Source: Phalacrocorax aristotelis
Lineage: Eukaryota > Chordata > Aves > Suliformes > Phalacrocoracidae
NCBI RefSeq assembly: GCF_949628215.1
Contig: NW_027441321.1
Location: 186,001 to 250,000 of the forward strand
Reading direction: 5' to 3'
DNA length: 64,000 nucleotides
Program-made: the position numbers and the translations under genes
Notes under the pieces: generated by a model
What the model was told of the DNA's origin: nothing
Seen by the model: the letters and a program-made list of their open reading frames with translations, nothing else
The model's database searches: none
Part shown: positions 1 through 14,000 of the stretch, piece by piece
Numbering within the stretch: position 1 is the stretch's first letter
Layout: the number at the start of each line of letters is the position of its first letter

Positions 1-3000
1 TCTATCTTTACAAGATTTTGATTCCAATCATGGAAAAATATTTTCAGATTCTAGAAATTCATGACTTAGAATTGTTCAGGGCCAGAATTTTATTTTGTCA
101 CGTCCTGCAAAATACACTACAGATTCTCTTTACTCTTGAAATCCTTTGTGAATTAGTGCTGCTCAGCTAGTTTTAGTTAGATGAGAAAGAAGTGTTTTAC
201 TCTGGCAGCACAGAACGGAAAAATGGCAAGAATCAAAATGGTTATTTCCCTGACAATTAGAATAACTGCATTTGTTTTCTCCACTTTACCTTTTAATATG
301 TAATAGACGTCCTTGAGCTAAATGATAGATGCTATTCCCCCTATACAGGATTATCCAAGGGCACGTTAGTAATATTGATTAATAAACAGGGACAAATGTT
401 AGTGGCTAACTCATATAAGCAGACCCAGTAAGGAAAATTAGTTTATTGAATGTTTCACTGAAGCTTGTAAGGAATCGATAGCAAATACTTATTTAGGAAC
501 TCAGTGTTCTAGTCATCTTTAGGGATTGCTTGGGCTATAAATAACATGAAGACTGCAATATCTTTGGGGCAGTAATTTCATTACATATTTGTTATACTTG
601 AGGCTGCTGTATAAAGACTCCACCTAGATAAGATCTGTGGGTACTACAAAACAGATGAATACATGAAAATGAAAACATTAGAAACAAGCTACTACTATCT
701 AAGTAGTTAATTGAAAATAATTTGTTTACTTAGTATAAAACGTGAGCTTCAGATTTTTTTTCTCATGGCATATCTGTAACATCTATTAATGTAACGTCTT
801 ATTTATAATTAAGGAACTTACTTCCTTTCAAGTTTTTCCCGTACAGACTGTGGTCCCGTCTTCTTTTCATCAAACACATGTAAGTTCTATTAATTCTAAC
901 GGGAGTTTAGCCTGTACATCAAGGCAAGACAAAACCCTTTCATGTTGAATGTTTAATTACAGTTCTTTAAAGATTTTCACGTGTGCTATAATGTGCTAAT
1001 TATTTTCATACCTAACAACCACAAAACTTGGAGGGGACTAATAGAAGTTGTCGTTCCGATTAGAAAGCAGAAACCCTTAGTCTGTGCACGGAAGTTTACA
1101 AAAAGCCCAGATTCATCTAGCTTCAAAATCAGGACACAGGGGCAATATAATCATAATTAATTTTTAGAGAGCTTTTTGCATTTCATCAGTGCAACACTCA
1201 TTGGTTCTCCAAACCATCAGTTATGTCTTATTTCCATGTAATAAACAAGCTGTGTTCGGGGCTTTATGGTTTCAGCCTATGTCAATGACTTGCAAACACT
1301 ATATTTTGTGGTGGGCACCTTTAATTTTTTATTTTTTTCTTGTGGAATGTTGTATCCTAGGAAGTGTCACACACCAGAGTTCTTAGCAGTGGGGTGTGCA
1401 CGCTCACTGACTGTTGCGGCAACCAATGATAAAAATAAAATGGCAGCAAAAGTATGTAGGACTGAATGACATCTGGAGGGTATGTGAAGAGGGACAGCTC
1501 GGTGGTTCGGTAGAGGCTGAGCTGAGCTTCCCGTGTTGTTTCTGTGAAGCTGGAATGGCTGCCACTAAGCATGCGGAAATCAGAGAAACAATTCATCTGA
1601 CTTACAGGCTACCTTCTGCTATTGCCTCATTTTTGGGCTGCAAGAAGGGTACAGGGTATTTGAGGCTTTCTGGGGTCCAGGATCTTCTCCGTGCTGCTTT
1701 CATCGAAAGGGCATTAAAGGGTCTCCAAGCACTCAGATGTACATCTGCTACGTGATCTGTGTCCAGATGTCCCCAAACCATGTTAGAAGAGGTGTTGTAG
1801 AGTATGTGTTGGTAGACTGGCTCTACATAGTCCTCTATGTAGAAGAGAGACCTGGATGGTCTTTCGCAGTACATTACAAATTACGATGCACTTCGCGTAA
1901 TTCGTGGGAAGCACTGCTATTTGGATAGCATTGTAGGCCAAAACACTCTGGCCGAACAGTTGCTAGGCTCGGAATTGAGACAAAGGTGACCTGCTAACAA
2001 AAGATCTGATACCTGCACCCACTCAGTGACAACATGAACTAGACCGAGGCATTTTGAAAACTGCCATGTGCTGGAGGAAGTGCAAAGTGAGGATTAACTC
2101 ACTTTGCAGATATGCAACTTCATCACACAGGCTTGATAAAGCCTTTTACTGGATGAAACTAATTCCTTCTGCATAAATCCTAGAAGCCTTTCAGCAGTGG
2201 CTGATAGAGGTAGGAGAGCAGGGCAGAAAAGATGGCTCTGTCCTAACAGCATGGAAGGCTGCAGGAAACAACACAAGAATTAGGACTGCCCTATGGCTAC
2301 ACATCAGATCTGATCAAATCTCATCCAACTGTAGCTTTGCTCATTGTTGTAGGTGGTAATGTACCAGGTTCGGAAGCTAAGGATTATAAAATCACACAGT
2401 AGGTGACTGCGTCCCTCTATTTTCACTTGGAAGGGCCATGATAAAACGGAATAACCATTTACTCTCACTGTGTGGGTTCCCTTGCCCACCTCCCTCACAA
2501 AGCAAGGGGTAAGCAGTCAAAAGGACCTCCTCCTCGGTCAGCAGGCTCAGCCAACGAGCAGCCCCAGCACTACCTAATCAAACATTTGAGCACCATGGTC
2601 TCAGAATCTGTACAGACTGTGAAGGGCATTTGTTATGTTTGTGAAATTGTTTGTACCTACAGCTGGCAATTTTTAGCTGTGGATTTGCTCTAGAGAACTT
2701 GTCCCTCAGAGTGAAGTCACAGGAAATTTGCACGTTGACATCGGCAGGAACAGCACTGGTTCTAAAGCGGGAATAGTAAGGATTATATATATTATTGTTA
2801 TTTGACCAAGTGTTGTTAGACTGAATTCCCATGTGTCTGTCCCAATGGGAAGCCTTTTCCCCTCACCTGTAGTACCTCATCTCTTCCCCAGTTGAGGCTC
2901 CAATTATTTATTTTCAGCCTTTTGGAATCTGTAGCTAATCTAAAAGCAAATATATCCTTTAATTTTGTTTCTGTGTGAGAGCAAATCTGGGAAGCTAAAT

Positions 3001-5266
3001 GTTGACCAGATTTTTAACTGCCAAAACTCATAACATTTTAAAACATCGACATAAGGGAAAGGAATAGGAAACCATCAGGACATACCCCTTAACCATGCTG
3101 GAAAGCGTTTGGGTTGCAGAAAACAGATCCAAACTCCTCTCCTCACAGTGAATGGGCCTTATCTCTTCACGCAGGAAGGCTAGATACAAGGGACTTCGGA
3201 AGACTGCAAGATCTGTGATAGCATGAAAGAAATTGCTAAAGGGATGCTCGAGCTGATTAGAATTACTAAAATATCTTTTCATATCTAGACAGTAGTTACT
3301 CTGTAACTGCTGCATCCACAAAACCATTTGCAAAACAAGGCCTTGTAGTCCACGAATTAAATGAGGCCCTGTGCTATGTTTTGATAAAATCTCTGGGCAG
3401 TCTGAACTCTGCTACACAGACAGTTTGGCCAGCCTTCACCATCTGACGCCATCTCACAGTCCCTAGACCTCCACCTCTATATGGGACCACTGCCATCTCA
3501 TCCTCTGGAAGACAAGTAGAAAGCAAAACACTCTTCTTTCACCACCATGCCTGCCATTTCCACTAGCAAGGACAGTCCCTTCTTTTGAAGTTTGATTTAC
3601 AGGTGCTATAAAGCCATTGTGCTGACTGCATGTCAGTCTCCAAGGAAACTAGTAGCATATATATTCCAGAAGCATCCCTAGATGAAAAGAAGTGTTATTA
3701 AAAGTGTTCTCAGCATAACCCCTGCTATGAGAAGGAGCAGAGTTCAAGGTCTTCTGTTGAATGGTTGAAGGATGCTGTGTTCAAATAGAATGCTCTTAAG
3801 GAAATAATAGCAGGTCAAGCTGGGGATCTGGCTGTTGTACAGTCTCCAGTTCTGAAAGAGTCAGAAATTGAAAAATAATCTATGTGAAGCTTTAGAAAGA
3901 TTTGCTATTCTTTTATAATTCAGCCTAATTTTAGGTTGGAATCTCCTCTGTATACTTAAGTATTAGCACTTTCTGTAATACATTGCCTTTTTGCGGCTAT
4001 TACGCTTCTCAGCCCAACCTGTATCAGCTTGCACATCTCTACTTTGAAGTTGATGCTCAACTAGGTTTTTATATCACTCTTTTAAAGGACTGAACAGAAG
4101 CACAAGGTAGCCAGGCTGCAGTCCTCCCTGCCCCCCGGTGCCAAGCAGCTGGGTGCCCCACAGCTGGGATGGGTGCTCTGCGCAGTTGCTGGGAAAGACA
4201 TCCCATGAGAACGTGCGCTTCCATGATCGTTAAAAACTGTCTGTGGCATTTTCAGAATGTGTGCGCTGAGAGCAACATCTTACTTGAATTTTAAATAATG
4301 AAATAAATTCCCTTTCTCCTCTAAATTCCCTGGTAAGTTCCCATCTGAATAATATATGCTTTCCTTTTTTGTCTTAAACCTGTAAGGATATTATTTATTC
4401 AATCCTAGTGGAAGCTTTATCCAGGAGGAGCCGAACCAACCCTATTCTAAAGTTTAAGTTACTAAAGCACTGGGGGAACATGTGAAATCAAAGGTATTAC
4501 ATAATATACGAGATTCTCATTATGTTGCTGTAGTTCTGACTGCCAGAAACATAGCTGCTCAATATTGAAACTCATTTTCTCTTTTATGGCACAGTTCAGT
4601 ATAACCAAACACAAATAAATGGAACAAAAGACTAAATCAAACAAAGCAAATAAAAAGAGCAAGAGAGCACTGCCAATAATGTGCAGTTTCGTTCCCAGCT
4701 TGGATCCAAGTGGACCATGATCATTCCAAGCATTTTCACAAAACAGTTTAATTTCACTTTATGAGGGAGTTTCAGTTTCATAACGCTCTCTGCCTGAGTG
4801 TGTATCTGAACAGACACTTACAGCTACAAGAAAACATTTGAAGACTCAAGATGGAAGATTTAGGCGTTCGCAAAGCTCAAATCTGATCCTCAGTAAAGAA
4901 ATGGAACTGGCTGGGAGAAGAAAAGGGATAAAGACATTTTACAGGGGAAGAACAATTGAAGTAACTAAAATGATATTGCTTGCAATTCTTGTTTTATTTC
5001 TCTGTTTAAATCAGAAAAGCAGCATGTGATGGAGTTAAGTTCTCATTTGTCCCTGTTGTACTGCTTATCTTCACCTTTCCTACCTATGCATCCTTAGGAT
5101 GCCCATAAACAACAACTGCAGTCATTGTAATGGACAGAGAAAACGAAGCGTAAAATTGGAATATAACATCATAGCCGATCTGTTATTTCCTACAGCAGTT
5201 CTATCAAATCCAGAAATGAAACGACTGTAAGCTTGGCAGCAAGTAACAGAAGAAGAGTTATACCTG
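1..5266. other. AT-rich stretch without recognisable gene
   Basis: All frames are broken by frequent stops. The open frames present are short, overlap on both strands and resemble no family I know. I see no CR1 tail, LTR or RNA gene. Intergenic or intronic DNA is the best description. Confidence 0.6.
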
Positions 5267-5819
5267 TGTCGTGGTTCAGCCCCAGTCGGCAACTAAACAC
5301 CACGCAGCCACTCGCTCACTCCCCCCACCCCTGTGGGACGGGGGAGAGAATCGGAAGAGCAAAAGCAAAAGGAAAAAAACTTGTGGGTTGAGATAAGAAC
5401 AGTTTAATAATTAAAATAAAATAATAATGATAATAATAAGAGGAAAAAAACCCAGAAACACAAATGACACAACCACTCGCCACCCGCCAACTGACGCTGC
5501 TGGTCCCCGAGCCATGATTGCCCCTTCCCTCCCCCGGCCAGATCCTCCCAGTTAACCTACTGGGCATGACGTTACATGATATGGAATGTCCCTCTGGCCA
5601 GTTTGAATCTGCTCTCTTAGCTGTGCCCCCTCCCCTCCTGGCTGCTTGTGCTCCCAGCAGAGCCTGGGAAGCTGGAAAAGCCCTTGACTAGTACAAGCAC
5701 TGCCCAGCAACAACCAAAACATCGGTGTGTTATCAGCATTGTTTTAATACTAAGTCCAAAGCACAGCACTGCACCAGCTTCAGGGAAGAACATTAACTGT
5801 CTCCCAGCTAAAACCAGCA
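5267..5819 (-). mobile_element. Solo LTR, avian ERV-L-like family
   Basis: Read on the minus strand, this begins TGCTGGTTTTAGCTGGGAG and ends in CCACGACA, the typical ends of the very common avian ERV-L-type LTR. Inside are the family's TTATCTCAACCCACAAG stretch and the GGGGGAGTGAGCGAG stretch near the 3' end. The same ends occur in the LTR at 39532-40026, next to pol sequence. No retroviral coding DNA flanks this copy, so it is a solo LTR left by recombination. An (AAT)n-like tract at 5412-5440 interrupts it. I could not find a convincing target duplication. Confidence 0.85.
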
Positions 5820-8800
5820 AAATATTCGTTTGCCAAATACCAATCGTACATACACCCTAACCTGGCTTATATTTTCTCCTCAGAACTGGCAGTAGGATGA
5901 AATAGTATTGACAAGACAGCCTTGCTAGTACTTGCTTCTAAATCGCCTACCTTGTGGGACATCAACTGCAGCTATCATTGCATTACTCTTTCATTATGAA
6001 ATAGGATTTAACGCAGCATTGTGCAACATGAGAATGTTTTCAAATCCTTATCCTACCCTTCTGCATTTCTTATTGAATTTGCCCTGCATTTCCCCTATCA
6101 GTAGACCTTTGTTATTTGATGCTAAAACGTTTTAGGTAAACACAGATATATTTCCCTACTAATTTCCACATCCCATGTGAAAACCAGATTAAATTTACAA
6201 CACTCTACCAAATGTTAACATTTCATGTGACAGGATATGCCCAAAAGCATGTATACAAAGCGGACAGCAGAAACACTCTGCCAGAGACATAATAGCAGAA
6301 AGAAAATGGAAACCCTTTTTAGCATGATTTGCAGTATCTTTTCTCCTTTCCTTAAAAAAAAAATTGCAACAGAAGAGACAGCTGATGAGAGTTTGATGTT
6401 CAGATACATAACAGCATCAATGTATAGCATTTTCCTTGACAGAAACCACAAGTCTATTTTAGCACAGAAAACACAGAGAGTACCCCACGTGCTTGCTTAG
6501 AATCATGCCCTGGTGGGGAAAGCACAGGAGATCGGGTGTTTGTAAGGGCCTACCTAGCAGAACAGCAAATACTTTCATAGAATTTGCATGTTCCTCCTCT
6601 ATCCAAAAGGTGATCAAGCCATCAAATGTCAAAGGAATAAAAGAGCAATATGCAAATTTACCAAACTCAAAATCTCAGGTCTCTAGTGAGGGAGACAAAC
6701 AGGGAGCAGAAGGCAATTTTCACCATCTGGAAAGGATTTAGATTTAGGTCAATATCAGAAAAACTCCTTGTAACAGGATGAAGAAATAAAGTGGTATTAT
6801 TAGCTGTAGGCTCGGTATAAGGCACTTGCCAAAGCAAACAATACAAGCAATCTACAGAACCCAACAATAGTTAATTTTCAAAGAAACCACAAATAGGTTA
6901 TATCAAATTATCCCTTTTAAGATTAACATTTTAAAATGCTTGATGGTTTTATGTGGAGAAGCGCATGAGATGAGTGTTTCAGACTGTAGTGACAAAAATA
7001 TAATGAGAACAGATTTCGTTTTCTATCGTGTTAGAAAACAGCCTGTGCAAAACAATACTAGGGGGATAATTCCTGTTCCTCCAGGCATCTGACCGTGCCG
7101 TATCTACCCACCAGCCTGCCTTTCAAGTGCAAGAGAACATCTTGTTTGCATTCAAATCTGAAAGACCTGAGAAGAACCCAAACCGCTTTGTAGGTGAGTT
7201 AACTTATACTTAAACCATTTAGTTAATAAGTTCAGCCCTTCTCCATGCACTTGGCAGTTAAAGGAAAATAAACATCTGTTGCAGTTCTGTTGCTAGTTCA
7301 AACAGCAAAGCATTAGTGCTTGACCAGATATTGGCACAGCACTGATGCTGAAAATCTAACAAGAGACGCTTTGATCGGATAACTTAAGCAAATGCTTAAC
7401 AACACTCATTAAGCTGCCAGTAAAGCAGGATATAACAACAAAATAGATTGGGTAATGTATCTTGATTAATCATACAATTTAAATTTTTTCATTGTTGAAT
7501 TGAAATGAAGGAATGAAACAGACTTCACAGCTACACCAGTAATTGTGCACAGCAGTCATAAAGCAGGGATTATAAGGTTACGGATAATTTGAGAATAATG
7601 TGAAATTACTTCAGGAGTTAGGCTAGGCTGTTTTTTTCTGGTTTGGATCAGGCTACTTAGAGAACCGTCATACTGGATCCTGAGAATGGAGACATGCATG
7701 TTACTAATATAAAATTCATTCTCAACTCACTAGAATAGAGGACAACATTCATATGTTACCTGAACATTGAATATTTGTCTTCCTTTTTATCTTAATTGTG
7801 CAATATATCAAACAATAGGTCTAATACTTAAACAAAAGGGAAATAAAACAATTAATCCTAGGAAAAGTCATGTGTTTGGTATGAATATCTGCTGGGCTCT
7901 ACCAAGATGCTTGGTTTTACTGACACTTCCCACCACAGTTCCTCAAAACTGACACATTAATTATTTAGGTTAAGAGTATCACCAGTTCAAATATATTTAT
8001 TTTCCTTATTTTGTGTCTGTTTACATAAGTTACACATCCTGACCAAACCAATTTGCTCAGTAAGTGATAACACTGGCTTCCAGAAAACAGATGTTAACAT
8101 GCAGACTATCTTTCATTTAGTCCCAAGATTTTCAAAGGTTGGAAGAATGATCATAGGATCTGATTAATTTTTGAAATTAGCTGTTTATTCTCAAAGAAAT
8201 CACAATTAAAATTATACCTTTGCCTGCTGCAAGTATTACTAAATGGAGTTCCTCCTCTCCAACTTGGTGAAAGGCAGACTAAGTGCACTGGGCAGCCCGT
8301 ACAACTCAAGAACATGATTCCTGCCACACCAAGTCAAGTCTCATGGATTTAAGCAGGACCAGAAGTGCTCTTCCACTGGGAAATACACTCTCAGAAAACA
8401 TTACTCCTTTCTCCTCCTTCTGGACCCATCAAGCCCGCGTATGAAATAGCCTGTCTATTTCAGCACAAAATCATTCAATCTGAACAGAACAACTTCTGAG
8501 GACCAAATAAACATGTTACACAAATGAAGATCAAACCAAATCCGCTGCTGCATTTCCTTTTGCTTCCAAGCATTAACCTTCGCTCTTTCCAATTCAGCCT
8601 AAAACATCTTCCTTGGTGAGGCAAAAATGTCTGATCCTGCCAACTTCACTATGCCAAGTCAGTTGAAGACAAACGGCTTTTCATTTTTTTCCCCATGAAA
8701 AAATATTTCCCCTGTGATCAGCAAAGTTAGGAAACACTAGACTGTAAGTAGTGGCACAATGTTCCCCACAGCTCAGAAAATACACCACATCCCACACTTG

Positions 8801-11094
8801 TGCTGTAATCACTTGTCCATACCGGCAGGTATGACAGATCTGATTTCCATAGCTGAGCAAAGGAAAGGAAGGCTGATATCATCAGCATATCATTTCCATT
8901 TGTCAACAGAAACAGGGCTGTGATTCACATCTTTGCATTGGGAAACCAATGTTACTAACCATTTCAGAAGCTGAGATACTATTCATGAATACCTGAAAAG
9001 TAGATTTCCCATAGGATTTTTTTCCCTCCTGTCTGCATTTCAGTAACTTGAAATGGGCTCCTTATGTGTATATTTTTTTACCTCTGTTGGGATTTCTTTT
9101 AAGCAAACATTTTAAAACATTTTGTTCATCTGTTGAAACCTACTATTTCCTGACAGAAAACACCATATGACAAAATACAACTCCTATTTGAGAAGGCACA
9201 TTAGTGAAATGTGCAGTGTTACCATATTTTTGATGTAACATTGAAGCACAATGTTAAGATCTTTCAGATTAACACAAGCTTTAATTGAAATTAGAAAAGG
9301 AGGAACCTAAGCACGTATAATGCGTTAGGATTCAAAAAGGTTGCTTCTAGATCACCACTTATAAGTCATCTAAGGTAGACACATCCCAACATCTAATTGT
9401 ATTTCTATTTCAGTATTTTTTATAAAATTATTTCCACTTCATGTTTACTACTTATTTATCTTTGCTCTTATTGCTTAAACATATTTTACCGCTCCCTTGT
9501 CACCTACAAGAGAAGGACAGGAGAATAAAAGCTGTCACTACAAAAACTTCCGTGACCTCTCGATTTACAAACATCCACATCCTCAGTTTTACACTTCATT
9601 GATGTTCCAGGTGGTGTGAACAGGCGCTTCTGATGGGTGCACAGCTATTGCACGGTTAGCTTTATTCCCTGACCTACACGTTTGCAACCGTGGCCCAACA
9701 AACTTCTAACACAGCCTAAGTACAAAAGAGCTTTTGTTCCCAGATCACAAGTACCAGTCATGACAAAAGGAGTCAGCTCTAATCCTGTCCAAGGAATCAG
9801 AGCGTTATGACAAATTTTCTGTACGGACCTGCAGCACCTTGCCCACTTGTGCAGAAAGTTGAAATTTTGCTTTTCTCTCCTTAGAACAAAATAAAATGGA
9901 GTGGTGGTTGACATCCATGTGACACCTGGGAGACTGGGGTTAACCCGGGACGTAGGAGAGCTCCAAGGGTATCAGTGGGGCGTGGGCAGGGTGCTCGTTG
10001 GGACTCGGGGGAATGGCAAAAGTCACAGCGCACGGGTCTCCCACGCACCGGGTGGGCACCTCAGCTCCTCCCAATGGGCTGGCTACGCTTCTTTCCCCTC
10101 TGTGGACTTTACTACGCTGCCAGACATTTAAGAGTTAAGCGATGCAATAAATCTTCATGCCAGTGGTGCGCTTCCCTAGTTACACAAAGCTCCAAAAATC
10201 TATCCAGAAATTAAATAAATTCAGCTAGAAATATACTAAACTTTGGATGACGTGATTTATCCATTTTATCAGTATCAAAACCCCATAGGCTGCGTTTTGT
10301 TTAATGGCAAGGTATTTAACGTTGGTTTGCATTTGCACTCTGTTATTAAGTCTAACTGAATAATTAGATATATTTTTTGCAAATAAAGAAACTGAGGCAA
10401 AGGGTTTACCCATCCAAGATACACATAAGGACTGTGAATGGGTTATTAACACAACTCTTACATACCAACGTGTTGTCATTCCTGCAGATTTTCACCTCAC
10501 AAAGCATACTCCTGTATAAGAAATGTATTTGAGATACCATCCATGTGACTATTTCCTCTCCAGCAACAAATATAACATACCCTTTCTGCATCATGCATGA
10601 TGCATTTTATTCAAATTAGCACATCATCATCATCATGCAAATTGGATCAATCTGAGCCATCCATCTGTCACTAAAATTTAGGGGTATATTCTCAACATCA
10701 TGTGTAAGGAGTTACGCATGCAAATTCCTGCACATCAAAATGATTCAATACCCAGAAGAATATTACGATACTAAGAATTATAGCCAACGTGGCACTCCTG
10801 TGTACATAATGTTCCACGCTTCCCAGGCATTTTGCTCGATGCCTGAGAAGTAGGAAAGAAGACACTGAACAGAGAAGCCAAATAAATGAAAAAATCACAA
10901 ACGGGTTTTTTTTTCAGCATCGAACTGTAACTGCCATTCCCATACCCAAAACTTGCTAAATCAGGTAATTAATACAAAGGGTAATAATATTTGTAATAGC
11001 AGGTACAAAAACATCTGTTTTAGGCAATCAAGTTCTTGCTGTAGGCTGGTCTCTTAAAACATGCAAAAATTACCTCTGGCAACCGCCAAGCACA
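5820..11094. other. AT-rich stretch without recognisable gene
   Basis: Only short unrelated open frames are present. A short CAT repeat lies near 10621-10636. I see no splice-site-flanked conserved exon and no mobile element. Confidence 0.55.
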
Positions 11095-14000
11095 AGAACT
11101 CCTTTAATAATTCATAATGATCTAATGATCATTTCATCTGACTCAGAAATTTCTTTCAAGTCTACTCCAAGTCATGATCGTGCCTTTGTATGTTTGTTAC
11201 TTTCTTGGACTTGTGAGCATTTTGTTTGGTTTCGTTTTGTTTCATTTCGTTTTGTTTTGGCTGGAGGAAATCTGTGACACTGAGAGGGTGGAATTAGTGT
11301 TTTCCTCTGTCCAAATCCTTGCTACATTTTGTTCCTGAGGAAAATGGGATTCTGACTGCCTGACGGTCGATGGGATGGTTTCCCAGTTGGGAGACCAAGT
11401 TGAGGAGATGTGGCGGAGAGAGGAAGGAGGAACTGGGAAATACCCACCTCCTAGTTTACGTGTGAGTGTTGTGTTCGCTGAAGACAACAACAACCACCAC
11501 AAACCCCAGCCCCAGCCCAGCCCTCCCCAAAGCCAATGATTTCTCAAAGGGAGGAGTTTTTAAAAACCTTTTCCCTTTTCATTCCAGGCACTGTTGGAGC
11601 TCTATTTGCTAGAAGGCGTTGAAGAAATCTACAAACATGCAATTGTATCCCTCTGAGTTATTTCTATTACACCTTCAGTATATGCGCATCGGTGTTCTGA
11701 AATGTCTGTCACCTACGTGTTCCATACGTTTTCTAATTTATGCTTCAAACAGAGTGCAAGGGAAAACATGTAGTTTAGAATGAAGGCACAGAAGGAAGCT
11801 TTGATTATTTGTTTGTACTGTAGATTGTTTAGGAATTTTTAAAATGTTTTGTTGCAAAGCCTTTTCTGATATGAGAGAACAGGTTTACTAAGCAATGTTA
11901 AAGGTAGAAAGCTCCCTTAGATTTTCTCAAAATGTAAACTGTTTTTCATTTTTGAAGCACCCATACCTGTAGCAAACAGCTGCTTCCTAGAGCGATGCAC
12001 TAAAACGTGCTGCTTCAGAGCAAAAGGATTGCTAACAGTGGTTTACCAGTACTTGATTTTGCTGAAATCATCCATTTTCCAGGACAGCTAAGAGGGCTTG
12101 CATTTGTTCTCTTAAAAGTGCAGGCACACAGAATAATAAACAGAGAGAAGAGAAAAGTAATTGGACAGAAACTTACTTTTTAAGCTGCCGAAATACCCTG
12201 TGCTACTTTGGTTGTTTGTTGCCTGACCCGAGAGGGGAGCCTAGAGAGCAAGGGTTTGAAAAGCTCTTGCACCTCGGAGCTCTCTGATTAGCATACATCC
12301 CCCAAAACCAGCTGTCAGAAAGAGAAGGGGACACTGCTGATGAGTGATCCACATACTGGTTTAAATCCAGTTTTAATCAGTCAGATCTAAGCTGTGTTGT
12401 AAGGATGGCCTAATTTCAATTGTTTTGTATTCACTGGAAAGGAGAGGAAAAACCAGCTGTAGAACTTGTTTGCTTTAATAATCAAGCATTGGCTGTTCAC
12501 GTGTTTTGAATGTCCAGCTGGTGGCTCCACTGACTAAAGAGGGAGCCTGAGTTTCCAACAGAACTATTTAAATAGCGAAAGGTAACCTTTCTGAATGCCT
12601 TAGAGAAATCAAAGAGTCTGTCTTTCTGGTTATTTATTCAGAATGCAATTTTGTTGTTAGGATCTGACTATCTTCAGGTTGCAACAGCATAAAATGGCAA
12701 GACTAGTACATGAGTATTTTCTGCGTCCTACCACTATTATATTCTTATTTCACTTTATTATTTATTAATATTATATTAATAAGAGTAATATTATTATTTC
12801 ATGTGATAAATTGTTGGTCTTGCAAATTTATTAGCCTTAATTAGATACCTGATATCAGACAATTTACTTGCTGCTAGACGTCATACATTCCTTTCCAAAT
12901 AAAACAGAAACTTCAGTCGACTCCTTCACAGCTGCCTTTGCCATCCCTTGGAGTCTTGTTAAGTTTATTCAAGGTTTTTGGCTTCTAGATCACAAGGACT
13001 ATGAAGTAAGTATGTTCCAGTTTAGTTAGGCATACATTGCAGTACAACGCTATGATCTATAAAATGACTTCAAAAAATCGGTGCTTAGCTAACAACAGGT
13101 GATAAAACATGGGAAGCTTCTTTTGTAATCCTGCTTCAGCAGCACCTTCAGCAATACGTGATGATCTGCAATTTGGTTTTAATTACGTTGACAGGAAATG
13201 GATTAAGACAATGAAGAAGTCAACATTAATAATGCTTGACACGTGAATTGCCAAAGCCATCTGTTCAGGTTGTTTTCAGCAGAGCAGTCGAGCACTTTCT
13301 CAAAAGCAGTGGTTTGGGTACTTTAAATATTAAACTACCATCCTGGCAGCAAGATTTGAGACAGAAGACCACAAAAGTGACTTTTCAATCTAATTCATGT
13401 TCCTTCTGATGCTAAAGGTTGTTTGTTGCCTGTCACGATGTCAATATAACCTGTTTGCCTGGGAGAATAACTTGTATTTATAAAAGGTGATGTTTGCATA
13501 TGGAGATTTGGTGATCCTAGAAAAGTGAGAATCACTCTTTTCAAAAGATTCCCTTTGTTCTGTACGGCTCACTGAATTTTTTTTCCTGCAGATACTTCAG
13601 AATTTATATTTACCTGTCCTGTATCAAGTCCTTCATTAGTCATCATCTAAGTTTATTTAACAGACATTCACCCTTACTGAAGACACTTTTGAATAGTTTT
13701 GTGTGTGTGTCTATATATTTTAATAAACCTGATCTCTACCTTCTGCAGAACTCCCTGGCCCTGCGCGTTGAACCAGCTGCAATCAAACCTGTGTCGTGGC
13801 AACACGTGAGAATTCTTCAGTCCCTCATGTGCCAAGGAGAGCATAGGCGAGCCCTCAGATACACACAGGTTATGAAGCTATCATTCTCAAGCTGTAGCGA
13901 AGTGCAGCTTTTCCTCACTGTGCTGTTGTCCAATAGGTAAAGAAATATATGCCACCGTTTTGGCATCCAAATACTGTGAGAGGTGGAGAACAAACACTAG

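Noticed and set aside
10621-10640. CAT repeat as a functional element
   Set aside because: A very short simple repeat of a kind common in AT-rich bird DNA.
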